DNA from: Sinisalibacter aestuarii
GTDB taxonomy: Bacteria; Pseudomonadota; Alphaproteobacteria; Rhodobacterales; Rhodobacteraceae
Assembly (NCBI RefSeq): GCF_027923545.1
Contig: NZ_BROH01000004.1
Location: 62,001-126,000 of the forward strand
Direction: 5' to 3'
DNA: 64,000 bases
The notes under the pieces are model-generated. The model worked only from the letters and a program-made list of their open reading frames with translations. It did no database searches and had not been told where the DNA came from. Shown piece after piece: positions 36,029 through 44,272 of this stretch (positions are counted from its first letter, which is position 1; each line of letters opens with the position of its first letter). A program made the translations under genes and the position numbers.

Positions 36029-37240
36029 ATGATCCGGCGGTGGGTGACACCCAAGATCACCGAGCAGGACGACGCGCCTGGCGGGTTCGACTCCTACGAT
36101 CTGCGGCTGGGCGACGTGATGCGCGGTGAGCGCGCCACGCTCGGCAAATCGCTGCTCGACGTGCAGCGCGAACTGAAGATCAAGGCCACCTATATTTCCG
36201 CCATCGAAAACGCCGACATGAAGGCGTTCGAGACGCCGAGTTTCATCGCCGGCTATGTTCGCTCCTATGCCCGCTATCTGGGGATGGACCCGGAATGGGC
36301 CTTCGAGGCGTTCTGCCGCGAATCCGATTTTCGCCCCACCCACGGCCTCGCGCCGCAAGTGAAGCCCAGGCCCGAGAAGCCGGTGCATACCGGCGATCCG
36401 CTCGCCAATCCCAATGCCAGTTTCGTGCCGCGCCCGACCTCTATCTTCGAGGGGATCGAGCCCGGCGCAGTTGGCTCCGTCGCCGTGCTGATCGCGCTGG
36501 TGGGGGTGCTGGGCTTTGGCGGCTGGTCGGTGCTGAAAGAGATCCAGAAGGTCGATTTCGCGCCCGTGGAGCAGGCTGTGGGCGTGATGGAAGACCTGCC
36601 GGGCCTTGGCGATACGCAGGCCCCCGCCGCGCTGGCGATGGCCGGGGATGACGGCGCCGCCACGATGACGCCGCCGAGCCCGGAAGCGCTCGACCGGCTC
36701 TATCGCCCCGATGCGCTGGACGTGCCGGTTCTGATCGCGCGCGACGGCCCGATTTCCACCCTCGACCCGTCCGAAGTGGGTGTGCTCGCCGCCCGCGACG
36801 CCGGCCTGCCGGGCGTCGTGCCGGTGCCGGGCGATACGGGTGAGGCCGAGATGGCTGAGGCGGCCCCGGTGGCGGCCTCCGGTGCGGTACGGGTCTTCGG
36901 CCCCGACGCGCCGGAAGTGGCGATCTTCGCCGTGCGCCCCTCCTGGGTGCGGGTGCAGGCCGCCGATGGTTCGGTGATCCTCGAAAAGATCCTCGATACC
37001 GGTGAGCAATACGTGCTGCCGAAGATGGAAAGCGCGCCGATCCTGCGCACCGGCAATGCCGGCTCGGTCTATTTCGCGGTGAACGGCACCGCTTATGGCC
37101 CGGCGGGCGAGGGCGCATCGGTGGTGAAGAACATCGCCCTGGCCCCCGACGCGCTTGCCGGCGCCTATGCCGTGGCCGATGTGGCCGCCGATCAGGCCCT
37201 GGCCGATTTCATCGCCGTGGCGGCCGCCGAACAGCAATAA
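36029..37240 (+). CDS. RodZ-like helix-turn-helix membrane protein (DUF4115)
   Basis: A 403-residue protein. The N-terminal HTH_25/XRE-like domain spans about residues 25-100 and includes GKSLLDVQRELKIKATYISAIEN. One transmembrane helix is at about residues 148-172. A Pro/Ala/Asp-rich periplasmic linker and a C-terminal DUF4115 domain (EVAIFAVRPSWVRVQAADGS) follow. This matches RodZ, which couples MreB to cell-wall synthesis and rod shape. Position before ispG is typical for alphaproteobacteria. I chose the ATG at 36029; the frame is open about 100 bases upstream. Confidence 0.82.
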   Translation: MIRRWVTPKITEQDDAPGGFDSYDLRLGDVMRGERATLGKSLLDVQRELKIKATYISAIENADMKAFETPSFIAGYVRSYARYLGMDPEWAFEAFCRESDFRPTHGLAPQVKPRPEKPVHTGDPLANPNASFVPRPTSIFEGIEPGAVGSVAVLIALVGVLGFGGWSVLKEIQKVDFAPVEQAVGVMEDLPGLGDTQAPAALAMAGDDGAATMTPPSPEALDRLYRPDALDVPVLIARDGPISTLDPSEVGVLAARDAGLPGVVPVPGDTGEAEMAEAAPVAASGAVRVFGPDAPEVAIFAVRPSWVRVQAADGSVILEKILDTGEQYVLPKMESAPILRTGNAGSVYFAVNGTAYGPAGEGASVVKNIALAPDALAGAYAVADVAADQALADFIAVAAAEQQ

Positions 37241-37572
37241 ACCGATCCGGCTTTGACAGATGCGGCGCCGGGATGGCGTTTGCAACGTTAACATCTGGTG
37301 AATTTCCTCGATCCTGCCAGTTGGAGACCTGGATTATTCGTTCCTTATCAATGGGATGACCTGTTTCCGGATCTCCACTTATCCGGATTCCCGGAGTCAC
37401 GGCCAGCCGGAGGGGCGCACGCCGGCTCCCTCACATGGCCCTGCCGGACACCGCTCCGGCCCGGGCCGCCCGCGCCACTTCGCGCCGGGGCGCAACCGTC
37501 ACAGCCTCTTGCCTTGTTCCCCCGCCGCCCGCGCGCTATCCCTTGCGCGACCAGTCTTGAGGCGAGAGTGAG
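37241..37572. other. 332-bp gap before ispG
   Basis: No gene recognised. It contains a short inverted repeat around CCGGATCTCCACTTATCCGG (37373-37392) and further downstream GC-rich inverted repeats. The 15-base motif ATCCGGATTCCCGGA resembles part of the palindrome at 3043-3070. Part of it is probably the ispG leader. Confidence 0.4.
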
Positions 37573-38691
37573 ATGAGCCACAACCCGATCCGTCCCTGGC
37601 GCGATATCGAGCGCCGCAAATCCCGCCAGATCATGGTGGGCAATGTGCCCGTTGGCGGCGGTGCGCCGATTGCGGTGCAGACGATGACCAATACCGACAG
37701 TTCCGATGTGAAGGCGACGCTGGCGCAGATCAACGCCGCCGCCGAGGTGGGGGCCGATATCGTCCGCGTGTCGACGCCCGATGTGGCCGCGACGAAGGCG
37801 CTGAAAGAGATCGTGGCCGAAAGCCCGGTACCGATCGTGGCCGACATTCATTTCCACTACAAACGCGCCATCGAGGCGGCCGAGGCGGGCGCGGCCTGCC
37901 TGCGGATCAACCCCGGCAATATCGGTTCGCCCGATCGGGTGCGCGAGGTGATCAAGGCTGCGAAAGACCATGGCTGTTCCATCCGCATTGGCGTGAACGC
38001 GGGCAGCCTTGAGAAGCATCTGCTTGAAAAATATGGTGAACCTTGCCCCGAAGCGATGGTGGAATCCGGCCTCGACCATATTCGTATTCTCGAAGACAAC
38101 GACTTTCACGAATACAAGATCAGCGTGAAAGCCTCCGATGTGTTCCTCGCCGCCGCCGCCTATCACGGCATCGCCGAGGCCACCGATGCGCCGATTCACC
38201 TGGGCATCACCGAGGCGGGCGGCTTCGTTTCCGGCACGATCAAATCAGCCATCGGGCTGGGCAACCTGCTCTGGGCCGGGATCGGCGACACGATCCGTGT
38301 GAGCCTCTCGGCCGATCCGGTGGAAGAGATCAAGGTGGGCTACGAGATCCTGAAATCGCTGGGCCTGCGCCACCGTGGCGTTAACATCATTTCATGCCCG
38401 TCCTGCGCCCGGCAGGGGTTCGACGTGATCTCGACCGTGGCGGAACTCGAAACGCGGCTTGCCCATATCCACACCTCGATGAGCCTGTCGATCATCGGCT
38501 GCGTGGTGAACGGGCCGGGCGAGGCGCTGATGACCGATGTCGGCTTCACCGGCGGCGGCGCCGGGAGCGGCATGATCTACCTCGCCGGCAAGCAGGACCA
38601 CAAGCAGTCCAATGCCGGCATGATCGACCATATCGTTGAGCTGGTCGAGAAGCGCGCCGCCGAGATCGAGGCGGCGCAGGCCGACGAGTAA
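37573..38691 (+). CDS. ispG: 4-hydroxy-3-methylbut-2-en-1-yl diphosphate synthase
   Basis: Iron-sulfur enzyme (GcpE) of the non-mevalonate isoprenoid pathway, converting MEcPP to HMBPP; 372 residues. The TIM-barrel start [14 protein letters not shown], and the C-terminal 4Fe-4S ligands in [11 protein letters not shown] and [12 protein letters not shown], are all present. A ribosome binding site (GGCGAGAGTGAG) precedes the ATG. It is followed by a strong terminator. Its product supplies the ubiquinone side chain used by the ubiTUV pathway. Confidence 0.97.
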   Translation: MSHNPIRPWRDIERRKSRQIMVGNVPVGGGAPIAVQTMTNTDSSDVKATLAQINAAAEVGADIVRVSTPDVAATKALKEIVAESPVPIVADIHFHYKRAIEAAEAGAACLRINPGNIGSPDRVREVIKAAKDHGCSIRIGVNAGSLEKHLLEKYGEPCPEAMVESGLDHIRILEDNDFHEYKISVKASDVFLAAAAYHGIAEATDAPIHLGITEAGGFVSGTIKSAIGLGNLLWAGIGDTIRVSLSADPVEEIKVGYEILKSLGLRHRGVNIISCPSCARQGFDVISTVAELETRLAHIHTSMSLSIIGCVVNGPGEALMTDVGFTGGGAGSGMIYLAGKQDHKQSNAGMIDHIVELVEKRAAEIEAAQADE

Positions 38692-38705
38692 GGCCGCCAG
38701 ATACC

Positions 38706-38735
38706 AAAAAGGCCGCCCCTTGAGGCGGCCTTTTT
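38706..38735. terminator. Bidirectional terminator between ispG and dsbA-like gene
   Basis: AAAAAGGCCGCC (38706-38717) pairs with GGCGGCCTTTTT (38724-38735). A-run and T-run on the two sides suit both convergent transcripts. Confidence 0.9.
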
Positions 38736-38755
38736 CGTTTGTTTCCAGTGCTATG

Positions 38756-39511
38756 CTACTGGGCCGCGCGCAGCTCGGCGACGATCTGCACCATCCCGTC
38801 CAGCGGCACGTAGCCGCGCAGGAGCTGATCTCTCATCACGAAGGTGGGGGTGCCGGAGATCTGCAGCCGCCCGGCCAGCTCGTGGTTCATCCCGATGATG
38901 GCATCGACCTGCGGATCGCTCATGCCCGCGACGATCGCCTCGCCATCGAGGCCGAGGTCGCCGGCGAGGCCCGACAGGCTTGCCGTGGTCATCGTGCCGC
39001 GCATGGTCATCATCGCGTCATGCAGCCGGCCATAGGCGTCGTCGCCCGCGATCAGCTTGGCCGAGACGGCGAAGCGCGAGGCCAGCAGGCTCTCTTCGCC
39101 GAGGATCGGGAATTCCTTGTAGATGATGCGGATATTGCCGTCCTGCTCGATCAGCTGGGCCAGTTCGGGGAAGGCCTTGCGGCAATAGCCGCATTTGTAA
39201 TCGACGAATTCGACGAAGGTCACATCGCCCTCGGGATTGCCGCCGATATAGGAATAGCCGTCATTGAAGATCGCGTCGTGATTGGTCGAGACCAGCGCCG
39301 CGTCATTCGCCACCTGTTCGGCGGCCTGACGGCGTTCCAGCACCGCCACGGCTTCCATGATGATCTCGGGGTTTTCCAGAAGGTAGGCGCGCACCTCCTC
39401 GCGGAAGGCGGCACGCTCGGCGTCGGTCATCGCCCCGACATCGAAGGCGAAGGCCGGGGCGGCGGCGAGCCCGGCGGCAAGCGCGAGGGCGGGAAGGAAA
39501 CGGCGGGTCAT
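38756..39511 (-). CDS. DsbA family thiol:disulfide interchange protein
   Basis: Periplasmic thioredoxin-fold oxidoreductase of 251 residues with a signal peptide (MTRRFLPALALAAG..., cleavage near AFA-FD). A helical N-terminal extension resembles the Com1/ScsC-like subgroup. The active site CGYC lies in FVDYKCGYCRKAFP, with the cis-proline loop ISGTPTFVM. It forms or isomerises disulfides in exported proteins. I chose the ATG at 39511, since the upstream extension has no signal character. It is convergent with ispG. Confidence 0.9.
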   Translation of the reverse strand: MTRRFLPALALAAGLAAAPAFAFDVGAMTDAERAAFREEVRAYLLENPEIIMEAVAVLERRQAAEQVANDAALVSTNHDAIFNDGYSYIGGNPEGDVTFVEFVDYKCGYCRKAFPELAQLIEQDGNIRIIYKEFPILGEESLLASRFAVSAKLIAGDDAYGRLHDAMMTMRGTMTTASLSGLAGDLGLDGEAIVAGMSDPQVDAIIGMNHELAGRLQISGTPTFVMRDQLLRGYVPLDGMVQIVAELRAAQ

Positions 39512-39651
39512 GTGATCTCCGATCGGGTTTCGTGGCGGTTCATCGGGACTTAGCCGCCGGGAGCGCGCGCGGCAACCGCGTCGCACGGTCGCGGCTTGAC
39601 CTTTCGCCCCCGAGGGGGCACCCCGGTTGCGGCAAGACTAGCGAGGACGAG

Positions 39652-40794
39652 ATGCGGGCTTCAAGGCGTTCCGAGGTTGATCCCTTCATTGTGATGGATG
39701 TGATGGAAGCGGCGCGGGCCGCCGAAGAGGCGGGGCGGCATATTATTCACATGGAGGTGGGCCAGCCCGGCACCGCCGCGCCCGAGGCCGCGCGCCGGGC
39801 GCTGGCGGCGGCGATGGAGGCGGGCCCGCTCGGCTATACCGTGGCGCTCGGTCTGCCGGAGCTGCGCGCGCGCATCGCAAGGCTCTACGGCGAGTGGTAT
39901 GGCGTCGATCTCGACCCGGCCCGGGTGGTCGTCACCCCCGGCTCGTCGGGGGCCTTCATCCTCGCCTTTACCGCGCTCTTCGATACCGGCGACAGGGTGG
40001 GGCTGGGCGATCCCGGTTACCCGTCCTACCGCCAGATCCTCTCGGCGCTCGGCTTCACCCCGGTGGGCATCCAGACCAGCGCCGACAACCGCTTTCAGCC
40101 GGTGCCCGCCGATCTGCCCGAGGGGCTGGCCGGGCTGATGCTGGCCAGCCCCGGCAACCCGTCGGGCACGATGCTGGGCAAGGCCGGGATGGCGGCGCTG
40201 GTGGAGGCAACGCAGGCGCGCGGGATCAGCCTGATTTCCGACGAGATTTACCATGGCCTGCATTACGGCGCGCGCGGCGTGAGCGCGCTGGAGCTGACCG
40301 ATGAGGTCTATGTCATCAACTCCTTCTCCAAGTATTTCTCGATGACCGGCTGGCGCGTGGGCTGGATGGTGGTGCCCGAGGATCACATCCGCATCGTCGA
40401 GCGGATCGCGCAGAACATGTTCATCTGCCCGCCGCACGCGAGCCAGGTCGCGGCGCTGGCAGCGCTCGACTGCACGCCGGAACTGGAGGCCAACCGCGCC
40501 GTCTACGCGAAGAACCGCGCACTGATGCTGGAGGGGCTGCCGAAGGCCGGGTTCAGCAAGATCGCGCCGCCCGATGGCGCCTTCTACGTCTATGCCGATG
40601 TCTCCGACCTTACCGGCGACAGCCGCGCCTTTGCCGCCGAGATCCTTGAAAAAGCCGGGGTGGCGGTGACGCCGGGCCTCGATTTCGACCCGCTGCGCGG
40701 CCATGGTACATTGCGCTTTTCCTATGCGCGGGCGACGGCGGATATCGAGGAGGGCCTCGCGCGGCTCGCCGCCTTCATGGCAGCGCGGGGCTAG
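39652..40794 (+). CDS. Pyridoxal phosphate-dependent aminotransferase (class I/II)
   Basis: Fold-type I aminotransferase of 380 residues. The PLP lysine is in NSFSKYFSMTGWRVGW. The cofactor and substrate regions include VTPGSSGAFILAF, LASPGNPSGTML, SDEIYHGLHY and a C-terminal arginine in LRFSYARA. The sequence groups with the aspartate/aromatic-type family, but substrate cannot be fixed. The ATG at 39652 follows a GGACGAG purine-rich stretch. The next gene, amiC, starts 47 bases downstream. Confidence 0.88.
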   Translation: MRASRRSEVDPFIVMDVMEAARAAEEAGRHIIHMEVGQPGTAAPEAARRALAAAMEAGPLGYTVALGLPELRARIARLYGEWYGVDLDPARVVVTPGSSGAFILAFTALFDTGDRVGLGDPGYPSYRQILSALGFTPVGIQTSADNRFQPVPADLPEGLAGLMLASPGNPSGTMLGKAGMAALVEATQARGISLISDEIYHGLHYGARGVSALELTDEVYVINSFSKYFSMTGWRVGWMVVPEDHIRIVERIAQNMFICPPHASQVAALAALDCTPELEANRAVYAKNRALMLEGLPKAGFSKIAPPDGAFYVYADVSDLTGDSRAFAAEILEKAGVAVTPGLDFDPLRGHGTLRFSYARATADIEEGLARLAAFMAARG

Positions 40795-40841
40795 GCAAGG
40801 CCCGCGGCGCCGCTATAGTCGGCGCAAAAAAGGACGAGACC

Positions 40842-42065
40842 TTGAGGCGCATTCTCACCGTTTTCCTGCTCGGGCTGACCCTGCTCGCCGCGTTGCCCGC
40901 GGCGGCGCAACAAGAGCTGACCGGCCTTGCCCGGCTGACCGGCGCCGGCGCGGCTCTTGTGGAACGCAACGGGCGGCTGGAGCTTTCGCTGGAGATGAGC
41001 CAGAGCGTGCCCTGGCGGGTGTTTACCCTCGACGGGCCGCCGCGTGTGGTGCTCGATCTGTCGGAGCTGGACTGGACCGGCGCCGATCCCGATGCCCTTG
41101 CCGCCGGGCTGAGCCGGGTGGCGGCGCTGTCGGCGGGCACGTTTCGCCCCGGCTGGTCGCGGATGGTGATCGAACTCGGCGGGCCGATGCGGGTGGCCGA
41201 GGCGGGGATGACCACCGATGCCACAGGCGCCAGGCTCGATCTGCGCCTTGAAGACAGTGACGCCGAAAGCTTCGCCGCGGCGGCGGGTGCGCCCGAAAGT
41301 GCGCTGTTTCGGCTGACCGACGGCGCCGCACTTCCCGCCCGGCCACGCCAGCGCGGCGCGGGGCCGCTCACCGTGGTGATCGACCCCGGCCATGGCGGGA
41401 TCGACCCGGGCGCCGAGCGCGACGGGGTGCGCGAATCGGATCTGATGCTCACCTTCGCGCGCGAGCTGAAAGAGGTGCTTCTGCGTGCGGGCAATATCGA
41501 CGTGGTGCTGACCCGCGACGACGATATTTTCGTGCCGCTGGAAACCCGTGTGACGATCGCGCGGCGGGCCGGGGCGGATGTGTTCCTCTCGTTCCACGCC
41601 GATGCGCTGGCCGAGGGGCGGGCGCATGGCGCGACCGTCTATACGCTGGCCACGGATGCCTCCGACGAAGCCTCGGAAAAGCTCGCCGAACGGCATGACC
41701 GTGCCGACCTGCTGGCCGGGGTGGATTTGTCGGACACCGATGACGAGGTGGCGCTGGTTCTGATGGACCTCGCGCGCACCGAGACCGCGCCGCGCTCCAA
41801 CGCGCTGGCCGATGCGCTGGTGGAAGGGATCTATTCGGCGACGCAATCGACCTACAAGACCCCGCGCCATCAGGCGGCCTTTTCGGTGCTGAAAGCGCCG
41901 GATATTCCCTCGGCGCTGGTGGAGCTTGGCTTTCTCTCCTCCGAGCGCGACCGCGAGAAGCTCACCGATCCCGACTGGCGGCGGCAGGCCGCGCTCGGCA
42001 TCCGCGATGCGCTGCTTTACTGGTCGATCGAGGATGCGGCGCTGGCGGACCGGCTGCGCAGGTGA
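40842..42065 (+). CDS. amiC: N-acetylmuramoyl-L-alanine amidase (AmiC-type)
   Basis: Periplasmic zinc amidase of 407 residues that splits septal peptidoglycan during cell separation. A signal peptide (RRILTVFLLGLTLLAALPAAAQ) is followed by an AMIN domain (about residues 25-130) and an Amidase_3 domain starting at IDPGHGGIDPGAE. Zinc ligands continue in SFHADA and the catalytic glutamate is in SALVELGFLS. The start is TTG at 40842. In related genomes amiC is commonly followed by a class A penicillin-binding protein gene; here the nos island begins instead. Confidence 0.9.
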   Translation: MRRILTVFLLGLTLLAALPAAAQQELTGLARLTGAGAALVERNGRLELSLEMSQSVPWRVFTLDGPPRVVLDLSELDWTGADPDALAAGLSRVAALSAGTFRPGWSRMVIELGGPMRVAEAGMTTDATGARLDLRLEDSDAESFAAAAGAPESALFRLTDGAALPARPRQRGAGPLTVVIDPGHGGIDPGAERDGVRESDLMLTFARELKEVLLRAGNIDVVLTRDDDIFVPLETRVTIARRAGADVFLSFHADALAEGRAHGATVYTLATDASDEASEKLAERHDRADLLAGVDLSDTDDEVALVLMDLARTETAPRSNALADALVEGIYSATQSTYKTPRHQAAFSVLKAPDIPSALVELGFLSSERDREKLTDPDWRRQAALGIRDALLYWSIEDAALADRLRR

Positions 42066-42193
42066 GGCTGCATTCGGGGCATTGATATCGTGTGGTGCTG
42101 CGCCATCTCTGGCTGGAAAAGCATCAAGTTTCAGTTCTGTATCGGGACGACGGAAACGCTGGGATTCTGGCGTCTGTTGAGACCGTCTTGAAT

Positions 42194-42400
42194 TTATGAA
42201 AGGGCGCAGGAGGTGATCATGGCGCAAAGGGCTTTGCCGCGCTTGCCGGCTCGCAGGGCGATGCGGGTGAACTCATTGAGTTTGCGGAAGAGGTTCCCGA
42301 TCTGGTGACGCGCGTGTAGAAGTCGCGGCCGATCTCCAGCGGGGCATTGTGGCTCGGCTGCTGCGAGACGCAGATCTCGGCGCCCCGCGCCCGCGCCTGT
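42194..42400 (-). pseudogene. IS5-family transposase C-terminal relic, frameshifted
   Basis: On the minus strand, the peptide ARHQIGNLFRKLNEF followed by TRIALRAGKRGKALCAMI matches the C-terminal end of IS5-type DDE transposases (R-H-x-I-E-N-x-F-x-K-L-K pattern). The preceding segment GAEICVSQQ...IGRDFYTR lies in a different frame, so there is a frameshift near 42312-42318. The upstream part of the transposase and any terminal repeats are missing. It marks the left edge of the accessory island. Confidence 0.6.
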
Positions 42401-42731
42401 GGGCACCTCGGAACCGGTGGCACCAGTCTTAGGCGTTCGGACGATCAAATCGGGTGGAACAACTCTTCATGGTGCACGCGTCATGCGAGCGGTTGCCCTC
42501 TTCACCCCGTGGTTCGATATCGCAGCGGGCTTTCTATGTCGCGATAGGTGTGGGGCTATGGTTCGGACGAGCCCGGATTTTTCCCAAGGCGCGTGCCGTC
42601 TTCGCGGTAACCGTGCTGGTCGTTACCGCATTCGGCATTCGTAGCGTGTGCGGCGACGTATTCGCGATGCGCACCACGATGGGAATGAAGCCAGGCTGTG
42701 CCGTGCTCGCCCCGATAAGTCTGGCGGCCTT
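42401..42731. other. Gap with possible membrane-protein fragment
   Basis: No intact gene. The plus frame 42454-42753 encodes a hydrophobic stretch (RAFYVAIGVGLWFGRARIF... VLVVTAFGI) that reads like a piece of a membrane protein but has no recognisable start or family. It may be debris from the insertion that brought in the island. Confidence 0.3.
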
Positions 42732-43145
42732 TCATGTTTCAAATGGGCGATAGACACAATCCGCCAGCGAACTGCGGTTGAGATCTGCAATGAACGCAGC
42801 CTCGGCGCCCGCGAGCCGGGCTTTCAGGCGGCAGTGCGGCGTCAGCGTGCAAGCAGCGCCGCCGGGCAGAAAGCACTCGACCAGCGCCTGATCCGCCTCA
42901 AGACACGCAACGACATCGCCCAACCGGATCTCTTCGGGTCGTCGCGCGAGCATCGCACCGCCTCCGCCGCCGCGACGAGTTTCCAGGTAGCCAACGGCCG
43001 ACAGCGACGAAATCACTTTTGCCAGATGATTGCGTGACACTCGGAACTCCTCGGCCAATTCCGCGGTGGTGAATGGCTGGTCGGGGGTCCCTGCCATCCG
43101 CATAAGAACACGCAGTCCGAAATCGGTGAAAGACGTGAGGCGCAA
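42732..43145 (-). CDS. Rrf2 family regulator, NsrR-like nitric oxide sensor
   Basis: A 137-residue winged-helix regulator of the Rrf2 family. The N-terminus RLTSFTDFGLRVLMRMAG is typical. Three cysteines in VECFLPGGAACTLTPHC have the NsrR-like pattern for an iron-sulfur cluster that senses NO. I place the start at TTG 43145: GGGAG lies 7 bases upstream and family members begin exactly here. The upstream in-frame ATG at 43181 falls inside the dyad operator and has no ribosome binding site. It is divergent from RIC-like genes, classical NsrR targets. Confidence 0.8.
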   Translation of the reverse strand: MRLTSFTDFGLRVLMRMAGTPDQPFTTAELAEEFRVSRNHLAKVISSLSAVGYLETRRGGGGGAMLARRPEEIRLGDVVACLEADQALVECFLPGGAACTLTPHCRLKARLAGAEAAFIADLNRSSLADCVYRPFET

Positions 43146-43159
43146 AAGGCAACTCCCTG

Positions 43160-43215
43160 ATTTGGTATTTACAATACGCATTACGCGGGTGTAATCCGTA
43201 AATCAAATGCCAAAT
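43160..43215. promoter_or_regulatory. 56-bp dyad operator between rrf2 and RIC-like gene
   Basis: An imperfect inverted repeat centred at 43187.5. Matching arm blocks are ATTTGG/CCAAAT at the ends, ATTT/AAAT, TACG/CGTA and ATTAC/GTAAT near the centre. It lies between two divergent genes, one encoding an Rrf2 regulator. Binding by that regulator and autoregulation are inferred from position and symmetry. Confidence 0.55.
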
Positions 43216-43249
43216 GACTGAAAGAATCCCCGATCTGGGAAGCTTTGCC

Positions 43250-43729
43250 ATGACAGCTGCCACTGCCGGAATCCACACAGAGACGGTTGTCCTGCTCGGT
43301 CATAGCCTGTCGCGCGACCACGAGACCCACCGTGCCGAACTGCCCGGCCCGATCGAGCGCGCCGGAACCGTCAGATCGGCGCAGGCGGAGGATCCGCAAG
43401 CCCCGGAAGGTGTGGCGGAAGGGTTGGCTGCCCCCGGTCGTGGGACGGGAGAATTCATGGCGATGGAAGAGATAATCCCGTCCCCTGCGATGCGCACGGG
43501 CGTGAGACCGGGCGCCGGGTATCGGATCGCCGTCATGCGGACCGGCGGTGGCGATCACGCCGGGCGCATGAAACAGACCCGGGACATGACCGGCACTCCG
43601 ACGCCCCCCGATCACGCCTGCGGATCCCGGCGCTTGCGCTATGCCGGAACGAATGAGCTCCGCAATCATCCGGCCGCGCATGTTGCGCTGCAAAACGACG
43701 TGCTTTTCCCGCGTCTCGAACAGGGCTGA
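43250..43729 (+). CDS. Degenerate hemerythrin / RIC (YtfE-DnrN-like) protein
   Basis: A 159-residue open frame that aligns by eye with the hemerythrin domain of RIC di-iron repair proteins: RDHETHRAELP, then a helix ending PAMRTG, IAVMR..GDH, LTPPDHAC-like spacing, and the end HVALQNDVLFPR. Several di-iron ligands look replaced: the expected H-M-x-x-E-E is FMAMEE, the E-H-D-D-H region is TGGGDH, and the last Glu is Gln. The N-terminal cysteine domain of RIC is absent. The start ATG 43250 has GGGAAG 7 bases upstream. Either a decaying gene or a changed function. Confidence 0.55.
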   Translation: MTAATAGIHTETVVLLGHSLSRDHETHRAELPGPIERAGTVRSAQAEDPQAPEGVAEGLAAPGRGTGEFMAMEEIIPSPAMRTGVRPGAGYRIAVMRTGGGDHAGRMKQTRDMTGTPTPPDHACGSRRLRYAGTNELRNHPAAHVALQNDVLFPRLEQG

Positions 43730-43738
43730 GGAAACGTG

Positions 43739-44272
43739 ATGCGCCTGGCGACTGTTTCGGCGAAGGAGCGCGGAGAAACCGACCGGCTATTGGAGGCCGT
43801 GGTCGCACAGTTGCGTACCGAAGGTTACAGGGTTCTTGGCGCTCTCCGAGCGACCGGACAGGATGGTGCAAACACCCATTGCAACAGTGACCTGTGGTTG
43901 TTGCCGGATGGGCCGGTAGTGCGGATCACACAGGATCTGGGCACCGGATCGAGTGCCTGCCGGATGGATGCCGGTGCGCTTGAGGACGGTGTCGGGATTT
44001 CGGCCGCACGCCTGTCCGCGGAGGGGGCCGATCTGATCGTGCTGAACAAATTTGGCCTGAGTGAGGCCGAGGGTCGCGGGTTCCGCGCCCTGATCGCCGA
44101 GGCGCTTGGCCGTGGGGTGCCGGTTCTGACCGGGTTGACCGACACCCACCGCAGCGCCTTCGAGCGCTTTGCCGGCGGGATCGAAACGACGCTGCCGCCC
44201 GACGAAGCGGCAATCCTGGACTGGTGCCGAACGGCCGCCCGACCGCACCCCGCCATTTGCGAAGAGGTGTAA
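43739..44272 (+). CDS. DUF2478 family protein
   Basis: A 177-residue protein with the features of DUF2478: an alpha/beta start with ETDRLLEAVVAQLRTEG, then HCNSDLWLLPDGPVVRITQDLG, a cysteine in SSACRMD, and DLIVLNKFGLSEAEGRGFR, which resembles a nucleotide-binding protein strand. The family occurs beside denitrification and molybdenum genes but has no proven function. Unlike its two hemerythrin-like neighbours it looks intact. The ATG follows a GAGGAAACG ribosome binding site, and the stop abuts the next ATG. Confidence 0.75.
   Translation: MRLATVSAKERGETDRLLEAVVAQLRTEGYRVLGALRATGQDGANTHCNSDLWLLPDGPVVRITQDLGTGSSACRMDAGALEDGVGISAARLSAEGADLIVLNKFGLSEAEGRGFRALIAEALGRGVPVLTGLTDTHRSAFERFAGGIETTLPPDEAAILDWCRTAARPHPAICEEV

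Noticed and set aside
43179-43181. ATG start for the Rrf2 regulator
   Set aside because: It lies inside the inverted repeat, lacks a ribosome binding site and adds 12 residues not expected in the family; TTG 43145 is better supported.
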